NCBI RefSeq assembly: GCF_003001905.1
Contig: NZ_PVNE01000011.1
Coordinates: forward strand, 1-64,000
Length of the DNA: 64,000 nucleotides
Origin: Planifilum fimeticola
GTDB taxonomy: Bacteria; Bacillota; Bacilli; Thermoactinomycetales; DSM-44946
Direction of reading: 5' to 3'
Shown: piece by piece, positions 38,773 through 49,269 of the stretch
How the letters are laid out: each line of letters opens with the position of its first letter
Numbering within the stretch: position 1 is the stretch's first letter
Notes under the pieces: model-generated
What the model saw: the letters and a program-made list of their open reading frames with translations, nothing else
The model's database searches: none
What the model was told of the DNA's origin: nothing
Made by a program: the position numbers and the translations under genes

Positions 38773-39378
38773 GTGAATCACGAACTTCCGGAAACCCATG
38801 TTGTACGATCCCCGGAACAGGCCGCCGCCCTCTTGAATCCTCTCCGCGCCGAAATATTGGCCATCGTAAGGGAACCCGCCTCCGCCGCAGAAGTGGCGCG
38901 AAAGATCGGCGATACGCCCCAGCGCATCAACTATCACCTGAAGTCGCTGGAAAAGGTCGGCCTCGTCCGCCGCGTGGGGACGCGGCAGGTGCGCAACCTG
39001 GTGGAAGTCCTGTACCAGGCGATCGCCAGATCCTTTCTCCTGTCGGAGGCCGTCGGGCTGAATCCCGAAACTTCCGAACGGATCAAGGAACAAGGGGCCC
39101 TCGCCCACCTGATTACCCTGTCGGATCGGATCCGGCGGGACGCGCTTCTCCTGATGGAACGATCGGAAGAAAAAAAACAGCAAATCCCCAGCGCCACCCT
39201 GCAGATGAAAGTGCACCTGGATTCCGAAGAGCGGCGCCACGCGTTTCTTCGGGACTACGCCGCCATGCTGGAGGAATTGATCAACCGATACGGATCCGCC
39301 GAAGCCGGCGATGAAAACGCCTTCATGGTAACGGCGGTCATCTACCCTGAGATCCCCAAAGGAGGAAGCCCGGAATGA
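38773..39378 (+). CDS. ArsR-like winged-helix transcriptional regulator
   Basis: 201 aa. GTG 38773 follows GGAGGTGG. N-terminal w[23 protein letters not shown], then [29 protein letters not shown] (a HTH_20/ArsR-like fold). The C-terminal half is helical and unassigned, and contains no metal-binding cysteines, so it is not a classical metal sensor. Its stop overlaps the next start (ATGA) in an operon leading to clpP; it may autoregulate this operon. Confidence 0.8.
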   Translation: MNHELPETHVVRSPEQAAALLNPLRAEILAIVREPASAAEVARKIGDTPQRINYHLKSLEKVGLVRRVGTRQVRNLVEVLYQAIARSFLLSEAVGLNPETSERIKEQGALAHLITLSDRIRRDALLLMERSEEKKQQIPSATLQMKVHLDSEERRHAFLRDYAAMLEELINRYGSAEAGDENAFMVTAVIYPEIPKGGSPE

Positions 39379-39653
39379 GCACAAGGAAAAACCGCTCCCA
39401 AAGGCGGGCGCCGGAAAACCGCCCGGTCGTCATCTGGAGCCTTCCCGCCCCCCGCGGGAACTCCTCCCGGAACGGCGAGCCCGCACCGAAAGTGGTTTCT
39501 TTTTCCGGACCCCGCTCCGTACGGGAGGAGGCGGCGGTGACGGAATGGATGATTCCCGCCCGGCAAGGGCAGGATGCCAAGATCACCATCATCTCCTCGG
39601 GTTTCGGCATCCCGGCGGGCAGGAATCCCCAAAACCGTTGCATGGCGGCGTGA
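39375..39653 (+). CDS. 92-aa basic hypothetical protein between regulator and clpP
   Basis: The ATG overlaps the regulator stop by 4 bases and the RBS GGAGGAAG is in the regulator's last codons, so the gene looks real and translationally coupled. The product is Arg/Pro-rich at first ([16 protein letters not shown]). It then has [17 protein letters not shown] and [15 protein letters not shown] near the end. There is no TM segment or recognised domain. It might be an adaptor or substrate for the downstream ClpP; this is speculation from position only. Confidence 0.6.
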   Translation: MSTRKNRSQRRAPENRPVVIWSLPAPRGNSSRNGEPAPKVVSFSGPRSVREEAAVTEWMIPARQGQDAKITIISSGFGIPAGRNPQNRCMAA

Positions 39654-39682
39654 AAGGCTTTCGTCAATTGAAGGAAGAAAGG

Positions 39683-40273
39683 ATGGTTTCCATGAACCAC
39701 ACCCCGATCGTCGTCGAACAGTCCGGGCGCGTCGAACGCTCCTACGACATCTATTCGCGGTTGTTGAAGGACCGGATCGTCTTCATCGGCTCAGCCATCG
39801 ACGACGCCGTGGCCAACACCGTCGTCGCCCAGCTCCTTTTCCTGGCCGCCGAGGACAGTCAAAAGGACATCCACCTCTACATCAACTCCCCGGGAGGATC
39901 CATCACCGCCGGCATGGCCATCTACGACACCATGCAATACATCAAGCCGGACGTCTCCACCATCTGCCTCGGCCTGGCCGCTTCGATGGGCGCCTTTCTG
40001 CTGCTCGCCGGAGCCCCCGGGAAACGGTACGCCCTTCCCAACGCGGAAGTGATGCTCCATCAGCCCTGGGGCGGTGCCAAGGGGCAGGCTTCGGACATCA
40101 AGATCCAGGCCGACCGCATCCTCAAGGACCGGGAGCGCATCACCCGGATCATCTCCGAAAGGACCGGGCAACCCTTGGAAAAAGTCCTGCGGGACACCGA
40201 CCGGGACTTCTTCCTCTCCGCGGCGGAAGCCAAAGAATACGGCATCATCGACCGGGTCATCAAAGGGGACTGA
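39683..40273 (+). CDS. clpP: ATP-dependent Clp protease proteolytic subunit
   Basis: 196 aa. ATG 39683, 7 bases after AAGGA; ATG 39692 is an alternative. The catalytic triad is seen: Ser in [14 protein letters not shown], His in [14 protein letters not shown], and Asp in [30 protein letters not shown] is the conserved handle region. ClpP forms a 14-mer with ClpX/ClpC for regulated protein degradation. Being third in an operon with an HTH regulator is unusual, since the main clpP usually stands alone; this may be a second ClpP. Confidence 0.95.
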   Translation: MVSMNHTPIVVEQSGRVERSYDIYSRLLKDRIVFIGSAIDDAVANTVVAQLLFLAAEDSQKDIHLYINSPGGSITAGMAIYDTMQYIKPDVSTICLGLAASMGAFLLLAGAPGKRYALPNAEVMLHQPWGGAKGQASDIKIQADRILKDRERITRIISERTGQPLEKVLRDTDRDFFLSAAEAKEYGIIDRVIKGD

Positions 40274-40282
40274 GGGTAAATA

Positions 40283-40320
40283 GGCGAAAGCGGCCGCCAT
40301 GGCCGCTTTCGCCTTTTCTC
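40283..40320 (+). terminator. Terminator of the clpP operon
   Basis: GGCGAAAGCGGCC-GCCAT-GGCCGCTTTCGCC followed by TTTTCTCC. Confidence 0.88.
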
Positions 40321-40321
40321 C

Positions 40322-40845
40322 TTAACTCCATTTTCGGCAAGATGATCCGGCAACTCTCCCCGAGCAGAGCCGCCCCTTTCGCTCCTTACCACGGGAAGAT
40401 CCTCCGCCCACGGTTCCCAGGCCTGTTCAATATCGGTTCCCAGCCGGGTCGCCACACGGTTCAAAAGCCGGCGAACCCCCGAAGGCCGCCGATGGACGGG
40501 TGAAAATTTGTCGAGGATGAGGCACCGGCCCGCTTCGGCGAGGGCCTGGCGGGGGAGTTCGACCACACTGAGAAAGAGGTGGAGAAACACCGCAACAAAG
40601 ATCCCTGCCGGAAGTGCCAGGTCTTCATTCATTCGAAGCAGGCGAATCGAAGGGAGGTTTTTCGCTTCAAGCCTCGCCTGCTCCAACATCGCCGGAGACG
40701 GATCCACGCCCGTCACATCCAGGTCCTCCGGCACGAAGGGGATATCCAACCCGGTCCTACGGTTCGGAAACCGGCAATGGAAAGAGACCGGCGCCGGGCC
40801 CGGTTCAATCCGGACCACCGGCCGATCACGTGTATGTGAGAACGT
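40322..40845 (-). pseudogene. Class I SAM-dependent methyltransferase, degraded
   Basis: Minus-strand pieces spell a methyltransferase: TGLDIPFVPEDLDVTGVDPS, PAMLEQARLEAKNLPSIRLL, AVFLHLFLSVVELPRQALAE, then LILDKFSPVHRRPSGVRRLL and IEQAWEPWAEDLP. Motif I is damaged, the usual LRPGG after LAEAGR is missing, and the C-terminus (GAALLGESCRIIL) lies in another frame. At least two or three indels make it a pseudogene. No start codon or RBS was found. Confidence 0.65.
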
Positions 40846-40855
40846 TACCTCTCGA

Positions 40856-42961
40856 TCAGGGGCGAATGCGGATCAAGCGCAGGCTGTTCAGCGTGACCAA
40901 CAACGTCGCCCCCATGTCGGCGAAGATCGCCAGCCACAGGGTCAGCCATCCCGGAAACACCAGGTAAACGGCCGCAAATTTGGTGATGAGGGAAAAGGCG
41001 ATGTTCTGTTTGATGATCCGAAGGGCGGCGCGGCTCAGGCGCACCGTGAAGGGCAATTTGGAGAGATCGTCGGCCATCAGCACGATGTCGGCCGTCTCCA
41101 GGGCGGCATCGGTTCCAGCCCCGCCCATGGCGATCCCCGTGGTGGCCACGGCCATGGCGGGAGCGTCGTTGATGCCGTCACCCACCATCCCGATGCGGCG
41201 GTATGTGTTCCTCAATTCTTTGACCGCTTCCACTTTGCCCTCCGGCAGGAGTTCGGCCCGGTATTCGTCGACGCCGACAGCCTCGGCCACCGCCCGGGCG
41301 GTGACCGCATGGTCCCCGGTCAACATCACCGTTTTATCCACGCCGATTCGCTTCAGTTGGGAAAGCGCCCGTTTGGCGGAATCCCGAACGGCATCCGCCA
41401 GGGCGAAGAGGGCGATCACTTCCCTTGAGTCGCCCAGCAGGACGACAGTCCTCCCCCTCTCCTGCAGATCTTCCAAAGCCCGTCGGACTCCTTCCATCGG
41501 CGTCCCCATCTCTTCGAACAGGCGCGGGCTGCCGATCCAATAGGCTTTCCCCTCCACGACGGCCCGGGCCCCGAGGCCCGGATTGGCTTCGAAATCCCGG
41601 GCTTCCTTGAACAAGGCGTTTTTCTCCCGGGCATGCCCCACGATCGCCCGGGCCAGCGGGTGTTCGGAGCGGGCCTCCATCGCCGCGGCGATCGCCAACA
41701 CCTCCCGTTCGGACACCTCTCCGCAGGGGATGATCTCCGTGACAACGGGCTCTCCCCGGGTCAAGGTCCCGGTTTTGTCGAAAGCGATGGCCTTCAGGGA
41801 CCCCAGGTTTTCCAGGTGCAGCCCTCCCTTGATCAGCACCCCGCGGTGGGCCGCATTTCCGATGGCGGAGACAACGGCCACCGGCGTGGAGACCACCAGG
41901 GCGCAGGGACAGGCGACGATCAGTAGGGCCAAGGCGTCATAGATGGAGGAAAACCAGGGAGCGCGAAAAACCAGCGGCGGGATCAGCGCCATGCCGAGGG
42001 CCAACAGGATGATCGCCGGCGTATAATACTTGGCAAACCGATCCACGAAGGCCTGGGTCGGGGCCCGCTGCTCCTGGGCCTCCTCCACCAGCGCGATGAT
42101 CCGGGCCAGGGTGGTGTCCTCCGCCCGTTTGGTGACCCGGACCTCCAATGCTCCTTCCCCGTTGATCGAACCGGCAAAGACTTCGCTGTCCGGCTCCACG
42201 GTCACAGGGACGGACTCCCCCGTGACCGCGGCCTGGTTGACGGTGGATCGACCCGCCACCACCACCCCGTCCATGGCCAGCTTTTCCCCGGGTTTCACCC
42301 GCATGATGTCCCCGATCGCCACCTCCTCGACGGGCAGAACCCGTTCCTTTCCGTCGCGAAGGACCGCAGCTTCCCTGGGGGCCCATTCCGTCAGGGATTT
42401 CAGCGAACGGCGCGCTTGGGCAACGGTATAGGCCTGCAGGGATTCGCTGACGCCGAACAGAAAGGCGACAACCGCCGCTTCCTCCCAGTAGCCGATGGCG
42501 ACGGCGCCGGTGACGGCGACGGTCATCAGGCCGTTCATGTCAAACTGGAGCTTGAGAAGACCGGGAAACCCCTTTCGGGCCGTCTCCCATCCGCCGACCA
42601 CCGTCGCCAGGAGGAACAGCCCGATCGTCAGGGGAGACGGGGCGTCAAGCCCTTGCGACAGGAGGGCCAGCAGCAAAAATCCCAAAGAAAGGGCGGTCAG
42701 CCGAACCTGCCGGTTTCCGAGCCAGAAATGGGCATTCCGCTCCTCGTCTTCCCGAACCACCCGGATGTCGTCAAAGGCGCCCAGCCGGTTGATCTCGGCG
42801 GGAGAGAGCCTTTTCCCGACGATGGTGATTTTGGAGGCGCCGAAATTGACCCGCGCATCCACCACCCCGGGAACTTTTTTCACCTTCTGCTCAAACTGAG
42901 CAGCGCAATCCGCTCAGGTGAGTCCGCTCAACTTGTAAATGTACCTCTCCTGTTGCGACAA
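40856..42961 (-). CDS. P1B-type Cd/Zn/Pb ATPase, candidate selenoprotein (UxxC in HMA domain)
   Basis: 701 aa if the UGA at 42916-42914 is read as Sec. TTG 42961 follows GGGGGAGGTG and opens MSQQERYIYKLSGLT, UGA, ADCAAQFEQKVKKVPGVVDA. HMA domains have GLTCADC here, so UGA replaces the first metal-binding Cys (codon 16). The rest is intact: the TGES phosphatase loop (AAVTGESVPV), the ion-binding ACPCALVVSTPVA, phosphorylation motif AFDKTGTLTRG, HP motif SEHPLARAI and [13 protein letters not shown]. The CPC plus the ArsR partner suit a Cd/Zn/Pb exporter. Reading only from 42883 would remove the metal motif. Confidence 0.85.
42887..42903 (-). promoter_or_regulatory. Candidate bacterial SECIS element
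   Basis: CTGCTCA-GTT-TGAGCAG, a perfect 7-bp stem with a 3-base loop. Its first loop base, G, is 18 bases after UGA. Simpler than the oxidoreductase element but within known bacterial SECIS rules. Confidence 0.6.
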
Positions 42962-42966
42962 CCCGG

Positions 42967-43335
42967 TCACCTCCCCCTGTCTTCCGCATGGTGCTCCATC
43001 GCAATGGCGAGAATTTGACGGACGTGTTCATCCTTCAGGGAATAAAACACCAGCTTCCCTTCCTTCCTGCTTTTGGCCAGACCCAGGTTTTTCATCAGGC
43101 GAAGGTGATGGGAAGCGGTGGCAACGGTGGACTCCAGCACATGGGCCAAATCGCAGACGCACAGTTCCCCTTCCTCCATCAAGGCAAAGGCGATTTTCAG
43201 GCGCGTCGGATCCGCCAGGGCCTTGAACACGGAAACCAAAGTCTCCGTATCCGGAAGATGCTCTTTGATCCGCCGCACTTTTTCCGGGTCATGACAAAAA
43301 ACTTCGCACACCTCGTCCCGCTTCGAAGAAGACAT
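42967..43335 (-). CDS. ArsR/CadC-family metal-responsive repressor
   Basis: 122 aa. ATG 43335 follows TGAGGAGCG. The wHTH core has FKALADPTRLKIAFALMEEG, the metal-site motif ELCVCDLAHVL, and STVATASHHLRLMKNLGLAKSRKEGK. An N-terminal cysteine patch (EVCEVFCHD) adds ligands as in CadC/SmtB-type Cd/Pb/Zn sensors. Five bases separate its stop from the ATPase start, so it is the first gene of a metal-resistance operon that it should repress. Confidence 0.9.
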   Translation of the reverse strand: MSSSKRDEVCEVFCHDPEKVRRIKEHLPDTETLVSVFKALADPTRLKIAFALMEEGELCVCDLAHVLESTVATASHHLRLMKNLGLAKSRKEGKLVFYSLKDEHVRQILAIAMEHHAEDRGR

Positions 43336-43356
43336 GATCGCGCTCCTCAATGAAGC

Positions 43357-43376
43357 CTCTCTTTGAATAAAGAGAG
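43357..43376 (-). promoter_or_regulatory. Putative ArsR operator
   Basis: A perfect palindrome CTCTCTTT-GAAT-AAAGAGAG lies 21 bases upstream of the repressor start, between the likely promoter and the RBS. Confidence 0.6.
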
Positions 43377-43495
43377 CATCCTTCGATTTTACTCTAATAA
43401 TCAAATGAGTGTTAGAATGTCAGGGTAACCGACGGGAAGGCCGGAAATGTTCTTGAAACCGATGCACCCCGCCATCCTCAGGTATGCAGGCGGAT

Positions 43496-44599
43496 TCAAC
43501 GCTCTCCCAACTTCACCCGGAGCAGTTTGTCGTCCCCCTGCCTCGGATCGCCGCGGCCGTCGGTGTTGTTGGTCAGAAGATACAGATACCCGTCCCGGAT
43601 CGCCACGTCACGAATCCGACCCAGGTCTTCCAAAAAGGCCTCCGATGTCCGCCGCTTCAAATCGAAGACCCGGACCTGTTCCCCCCGCAGGCATGCCACA
43701 TAAACCTTTTCCCCCGAGACGGCCAATCCGGAGGGAGCCCAGGTATCGGATCCGGAGTGGAACAGGGGGCTCTCCATCCCCTTCCGCGTCTCGTTCCCGA
43801 TGATCTCCGGCCACCCGTAATTTTTCCCCGGCTCGATCCGGTTGATCTCATCGTGCCCCGAGGGCATCCCCGACGGACCGTGCTCGGAGGCGTACAGTTC
43901 GCCCTCATCGGACCAATCCAGCCCCTGGGGATTGCGATGCCCCCAGGAATAGACCGGCGAACCGGGAATCGGGTTGTCGGCGGGAACAGTCCCGTCCAGC
44001 TTGAGCCGCAGGATTTTCCCCGCAAGGCTGCGCCGATTTTGGGCATTCTCCTCGTCCCCCGCATCCCCCGTGGTGATGTAGAGGCGCTCATCCGGCCCCA
44101 CCCGAAGGCGGCCGCCGTCGTGAATGACGCCCCCGGGAATTCCTTCGAGGAGGGGGCGGACTTCCACCCATCCCCGGTCGGTCTCCTCAAGCAGGATGAC
44201 GCGGTTGAGCAAGCGGTCTCCTTCGCGATAGGTGTGATAGGCATAGGCCCGCCGGGTCTTTTCGAAATCCGGGGCCAGCGCCAATCCCAGAAATCCGCTC
44301 TCCCCCTCCTGGACCACCGGGCGCGAGAGCGAGAGGGGCTGGCGTTCCTTTTTTCCGCCGCGGACCTTGACGATCTTTCCTTCCCTCTCGGCGATGTAGA
44401 TGTCCTCGCCCGCAAATTCGACCTCCCAGGGGGCCGACAATCCGTCGACCACGATTTCTGCGGAAGGCGCCCCGCCTTCCCCCCTTTCCTCCCTCGGGTC
44501 CGGCTGCGCCCCCTTGTCCTCGGGAGAGGAACACGCCGCCAAAAAAGAAAACAAGAGAGTTATCAGCACCCTCCTGTTCCAATGCACAAACATTCCCAT
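43496..44599 (-). CDS. PQQ-dependent sugar dehydrogenase-like lipoprotein
   Basis: 367 aa. Lipoprotein signal with lipobox FLAACSS near residue 22. The six-bladed GSDH propeller is shown by LSAPWEVEFAGEDIYIAER, GLALAPDFEKTRRAYAYH, YITTGDAGDEENAQ, YSWGHRNPQGLDW and NNTDGRGDP. Members of the soluble aldose dehydrogenase family (YliI-like) oxidise sugars with PQQ. Whether this organism has PQQ is unknown. ATG 44599 or 44593 may start it. A monocistronic gene. Confidence 0.85.
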   Translation of the reverse strand: MGMFVHWNRRVLITLLFSFLAACSSPEDKGAQPDPREERGEGGAPSAEIVVDGLSAPWEVEFAGEDIYIAEREGKIVKVRGGKKERQPLSLSRPVVQEGESGFLGLALAPDFEKTRRAYAYHTYREGDRLLNRVILLEETDRGWVEVRPLLEGIPGGVIHDGGRLRVGPDERLYITTGDAGDEENAQNRRSLAGKILRLKLDGTVPADNPIPGSPVYSWGHRNPQGLDWSDEGELYASEHGPSGMPSGHDEINRIEPGKNYGWPEIIGNETRKGMESPLFHSGSDTWAPSGLAVSGEKVYVACLRGEQVRVFDLKRRTSEAFLEDLGRIRDVAIRDGYLYLLTNNTDGRGDPRQGDDKLLRVKLGER

Positions 44600-44645
44600 G
44601 CACCGCCCCGGTTTGTAATCGCTTTCCAGACAGACGGACCAAGGG

Positions 44646-44975
44646 TCAACCGTGAACTTTTCCAGCCAAGTACCGTCCCTCGATTTCCAGGTAGAGAATG
44701 TTCAAATCGCTGATCCGGCTGGACAAGTCGTTCATCTCGTCGATCAAGGCGTAGAAGGACTCATCGTCCTCCGCCTGTTTCAGCTCCTCGTAACAGGCCA
44801 TGTACCGCTTTTCAAAGGCCTTGACCTGCGCCGGAATCTGGGCCGCCATCTCCTGATAGCGAACGGCCAATTCCGCCCTTTCCCCGGGAGTCAATCGATC
44901 GGGATCGACGCGGAGGATCAGGCGGCGGATGTTGAGCCGGGGATCGAAACGCCATTCGTAGGTTGAATCTGCCAT
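44646..44975 (-). CDS. 109-aa helical hypothetical protein
   Basis: ATG 44975 follows GGAGGAAAAG. It opens with YEWRFDPRLNIRRLILRVDP and then has two long helices with heptad character (AELAVRYQEMAAQIPAQVK and LIDEMNDLSSRISDLNILYL). Soluble; no family recognised. It lies between the sugar-dehydrogenase-like gene and the TPR gene on the same strand. Confidence 0.7.
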   Translation of the reverse strand: MADSTYEWRFDPRLNIRRLILRVDPDRLTPGERAELAVRYQEMAAQIPAQVKAFEKRYMACYEELKQAEDDESFYALIDEMNDLSSRISDLNILYLEIEGRYLAGKVHG

Positions 44976-45055
44976 GTCTTTTCCTCCGAATACACGTTTT
45001 CTAAGACGATGATAAGGGAAAAGGCCGCGATTGGCAAACGGAGGAATCCAGGCAG

Positions 45056-45970
45056 TCAGCGTCCCCGGACCAGGGATTTGCTTTCGAGATGATGCAGCCG
45101 TTTATCGACGAAGGAACGGTATTCCGGCAGGAGATAAGGAAGCATCTCCTTCAACACGCCGATTCCCTCCTGCACCCGGCCCGCCTCTTCCAGCGCTTGC
45201 ACATAATCCAGTCCGGCGAAGGGGGTGGCGAAGGTGGGCAGCCAAAATTTCCGGCAGAACTCGATCACTTCGTCGCGCAGTCCCCGCTGGAGCAGTTTGG
45301 CGGTGGACGTCATCACCGCCACTTCTTCGTCATAACTCGGCGGTTCCTGTTCCCGGCGCAAGCCGCGGGTAACTTCCACCGCCGCTTCAAACCACCGGAT
45401 GGCCTCCGAAATTCGGTCCGCCTCCAAATGGAGCCGTCCCAGCTCCAATTGCGGCCAAAAGGCCCCCGCTATTTCCGCAAAGGGTTTCAGGGCGGCCACA
45501 GGATCCTCCTTTTTTTCCTGATGAAGCTCCACCAGCCAGCGCAGGGCCATCTCTTGATTGGGCTCCAGCCGCAGTCCCTGCATCAGCGCGGAAAGGGCTC
45601 CCTCCCGGTCGCCGCGGCGGGAGTACACCCGGGCGAGGAACGTGTGAGCGACTCCCCGGTCAGGGTATTTGCCGATGCATTCCAGCAACAGCTTTTCCGC
45701 TCCCACGTCATCCCCCTTGCGAAGGAGAACCGCCGCCTTCAACACGAGAGTCCCCTCGTCGCGCTGATACAGTTCCAGCAGACGGTCCGCCCCCCTTTCC
45801 GCCTCTTCGATGAATCCATCCCGAAAAATTTGAACCACAAAATCGTAAAGCTCCTGAGGGTTGTCCCATTCGGCTTTCAGGTTTTCCGGAATCACGTGAT
45901 CCCGAAACTCTTCCCGGTCAAACCAGATGGGACGCCCGAGACTGTCAAACAAAGGAACCTTCCTTTTCAC
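45056..45970 (-). CDS. Tetratricopeptide-repeat protein
   Basis: 304 aa from GTG 45970 (GGGGGATG upstream); a TTG at 45985 is less likely. After an N-terminal segment FDSLGRPIWFDREEFRDHVI, TPR-like helix pairs run from about residue 45 to 300, for example GVAHTFLARVYSRRGDREGA and LGRLHLEADRISEAIRWFEA. No enzymatic domain or signal peptide. Probably a cytoplasmic scaffold; function unknown. Confidence 0.82.
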   Translation of the reverse strand: MKRKVPLFDSLGRPIWFDREEFRDHVIPENLKAEWDNPQELYDFVVQIFRDGFIEEAERGADRLLELYQRDEGTLVLKAAVLLRKGDDVGAEKLLLECIGKYPDRGVAHTFLARVYSRRGDREGALSALMQGLRLEPNQEMALRWLVELHQEKKEDPVAALKPFAEIAGAFWPQLELGRLHLEADRISEAIRWFEAAVEVTRGLRREQEPPSYDEEVAVMTSTAKLLQRGLRDEVIEFCRKFWLPTFATPFAGLDYVQALEEAGRVQEGIGVLKEMLPYLLPEYRSFVDKRLHHLESKSLVRGR

Positions 45971-46095
45971 GCCCCCATCCCCCAATCAATCTGGATGGAA
46001 TTTCCCTCCTATATGAATGAGCACTTATTCAATTCCATTATAACAAAAGCGGAGATATAGGGTCAGGAAAAAAATTTAGCGGATTTCTAAATAAT

Positions 46096-46470
46096 TCACT
46101 CACTCCAGACCCCGCTCCGTATTCTCCTTCCCCGCACCCGCAGCCGGTTGCTGTCGACGTATAGATATAGGAAACAGGAGACGGTGCCGACGGGAGTCCA
46201 TACGGTCCGGACAACGCGCTCGTACGTGTTCCTCGGATCTCCCGGCCCGTGAAAATCTTCCAAATGATCGATGCGCTTCAGCCGCTCCCGGTCAACGCGA
46301 TAAATTTCTCCATGGACGATCCCCCTTCCCGGAATCATGGCCGGGTAACCCCATCCCGTATCATAGAGCAGGCCCCGGGTCCACGCCTGCTCCGCCACGA
46401 GCGGCGCACCTTCGAGAAAGTGATGATACTTTCGACCGGCGCGCAAACTCCCGTAAACAAACAAATTCAC
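46096..46470 (-). CDS. Gamma-glutamylcyclotransferase-like protein
   Basis: 124 aa. GTG 46470 after GGGGAGGG. The AIG2/GGCT fold begins NLFVYGSLRAGRKYHHFLEG (the YGSL loop), then GYPAMIPGRGIVHGEIYRV, and the catalytic-region glutamate in HLEDFHGP. Enzymes of this fold cleave gamma-glutamyl-amines to oxoproline. It starts 15 bases after ktrB and is probably co-transcribed. Confidence 0.85.
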   Translation of the reverse strand: MNLFVYGSLRAGRKYHHFLEGAPLVAEQAWTRGLLYDTGWGYPAMIPGRGIVHGEIYRVDRERLKRIDHLEDFHGPGDPRNTYERVVRTVWTPVGTVSCFLYLYVDSNRLRVRGRRIRSGVWSE

Positions 46471-46485
46471 CGCTTTCCCTCCCCG

Positions 46486-47838
46486 TCAGCCGATCAGCGG
46501 CTGTTCCTCCGGATAGCGGAAGGGCGGTTTCGTCGTGCGACGGCTGATCGCATAAACCAGGGTGACCGGACCCAACCGCCCCGCGAACATGGTCAAAATC
46601 AACAAAGTTTTTTCCAAGGTCGTCAGACGGCTTGTCAGGCCGAGGGAAGATCCGTTGATGGCAAAGGCGGAAGAAGCCTCGTACAAAAGCCCCAGAAAAT
46701 GGGCATGATGGTATCCCGAAACCAAAAGCAAAACCGTCACGACCACCACCAGCGTCAGCGACATCACGGTGACCGTCAGCGCCTTGTACACCTGCCGGTG
46801 GGGAATCCTCCGGCGGAAAACCACCACATCGTCCCGTCCCCGGATCATGCCCCACACCGCCAGCAGAATGACGGCGAAGGTGGTGACCTTGATCCCCCCC
46901 GCCGTCGAATTGGGCGCCCCTCCGACAAACATGAGCAGAATCATCAAAAATTGCGTCGGGGGATGCAGGGAAGACGCATCCAGCGTGAGAAATCCCGACG
47001 TTCTCGAGGCCGCCGCCAGAAACAGCCCGGCCAGCACCTTGACGGGAGCAGGAAAAGGGCCCAAGGTGTCCGGGTTCTCCCATTCGATCAGCAGAAACAG
47101 CGCCGTTCCGATCAGAACCAACAGTCCCGTCACCGTCAGCACCAGTTTGGAATGAAGGCTGAGCCGCCGGGAGCGGCGGTATTGCATCAATTCGAGGAGC
47201 ACGACAAACCCGAGGCTTCCGAGAAGCACCAGGGAAAGGACGACGAGATTGACCACCGGGTCCGCCGCATACAGGGTCAGGCTGCCGAACTTCCGCTCAT
47301 CCCCGAACAGGTCGAATCCCGCGTTGTTGAAGGCGGATACCGCATGAAAAACGCTGTAATAGATTCCCTTTCCCCACCCCCATTCCGGAACCCACCGCAG
47401 AGCGAGGAGGAAGCTTCCGATTCCTTCGATCACCGCCGTGATGATGAGCACATACAAGACCAGCCGGACGATCCCCTCCAGGTTCAGCTGGTCCATCGCC
47501 TCCCGCAGGATGAGCCGTTCCTTCACGCTGATCCTTTTGCCCAGCAGGACGGCGATCAGGGTGGTGAAGGTCATCAATCCCAACCCGCCGATCTGGATCA
47601 AGACCAGGATCACCAGTTCGCCGAAGGTGCTGAAGGTGGTGGCGGTATCCCTCACCACCAGCCCCGTGACGCAGACGGCGGAAGTGGCGGTGAACAGGGC
47701 GTCGACCGGAGGAAGGGGCTCGCCGCTTTCCGTGGCGTAGGGCGTCATCAACAGGAGGGCGCCGATCAGGATGGTGAGGGCCGAACCGAACACCAGGATC
47801 TGCGACGGATTGTAACTCCGGGTTTTTGCCGAATCCAT
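46486..47838 (-). CDS. ktrB: Potassium uptake protein, TrkH/KtrB family
   Basis: 450 aa, typical for KtrB. Four pore-loop repeats with selectivity-filter glycines are visible: TSAVCVTGLVVRD, SAFNNAGFDLFG, AASRTSGFLTLD and INGSSLGLTSRL. Ten or so hydrophobic helices surround them. It is the membrane subunit of a Na+/K+-dependent uptake system and normally works with the cytosolic KtrA ring, whose gene is not adjacent (as is common for KtrD). It reads toward the cyclotransferase gene. Confidence 0.9.
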   Translation of the reverse strand: MDSAKTRSYNPSQILVFGSALTILIGALLLMTPYATESGEPLPPVDALFTATSAVCVTGLVVRDTATTFSTFGELVILVLIQIGGLGLMTFTTLIAVLLGKRISVKERLILREAMDQLNLEGIVRLVLYVLIITAVIEGIGSFLLALRWVPEWGWGKGIYYSVFHAVSAFNNAGFDLFGDERKFGSLTLYAADPVVNLVVLSLVLLGSLGFVVLLELMQYRRSRRLSLHSKLVLTVTGLLVLIGTALFLLIEWENPDTLGPFPAPVKVLAGLFLAAASRTSGFLTLDASSLHPPTQFLMILLMFVGGAPNSTAGGIKVTTFAVILLAVWGMIRGRDDVVVFRRRIPHRQVYKALTVTVMSLTLVVVVTVLLLVSGYHHAHFLGLLYEASSAFAINGSSLGLTSRLTTLEKTLLILTMFAGRLGPVTLVYAISRRTTKPPFRYPEEQPLIG

Positions 47839-48035
47839 CAGTCCAGTTCCTTTCTCATTTCCGGGTTCCTGTGATATACTGATTTGGTAAACCGATCAAG
47901 AAGAACGAAGGAATTTCCCCGTCTCAGGGCGCGACGCCCGCTGATTTTACATTAAATTTCAAGTGATTCGGGATATGTGTGATTATACTATGGATTGAGC
48001 GGAAATTACAAGAAATCGGCCTTCGTGGGCTTTAA

Positions 48036-49193
<1,158 letters not shown>

Positions 49194-49203
49194 AGTTTCC
49201 AAG

Positions 49204-49242
49204 AAAAAAGGCGACGCCGCAGGAACGGCTGTCGCCTTTTTT
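49204..49242. terminator. Terminator between mnmA and the subtilisin gene
   Basis: AAAAAAGGCGAC...GTCGCCTTTTTT; A and T tracts on both sides make it bidirectional for the convergent genes. Confidence 0.9.
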
Positions 49243-49269
49243 AATGTGGCATACGGACCGGTCAAGGGC

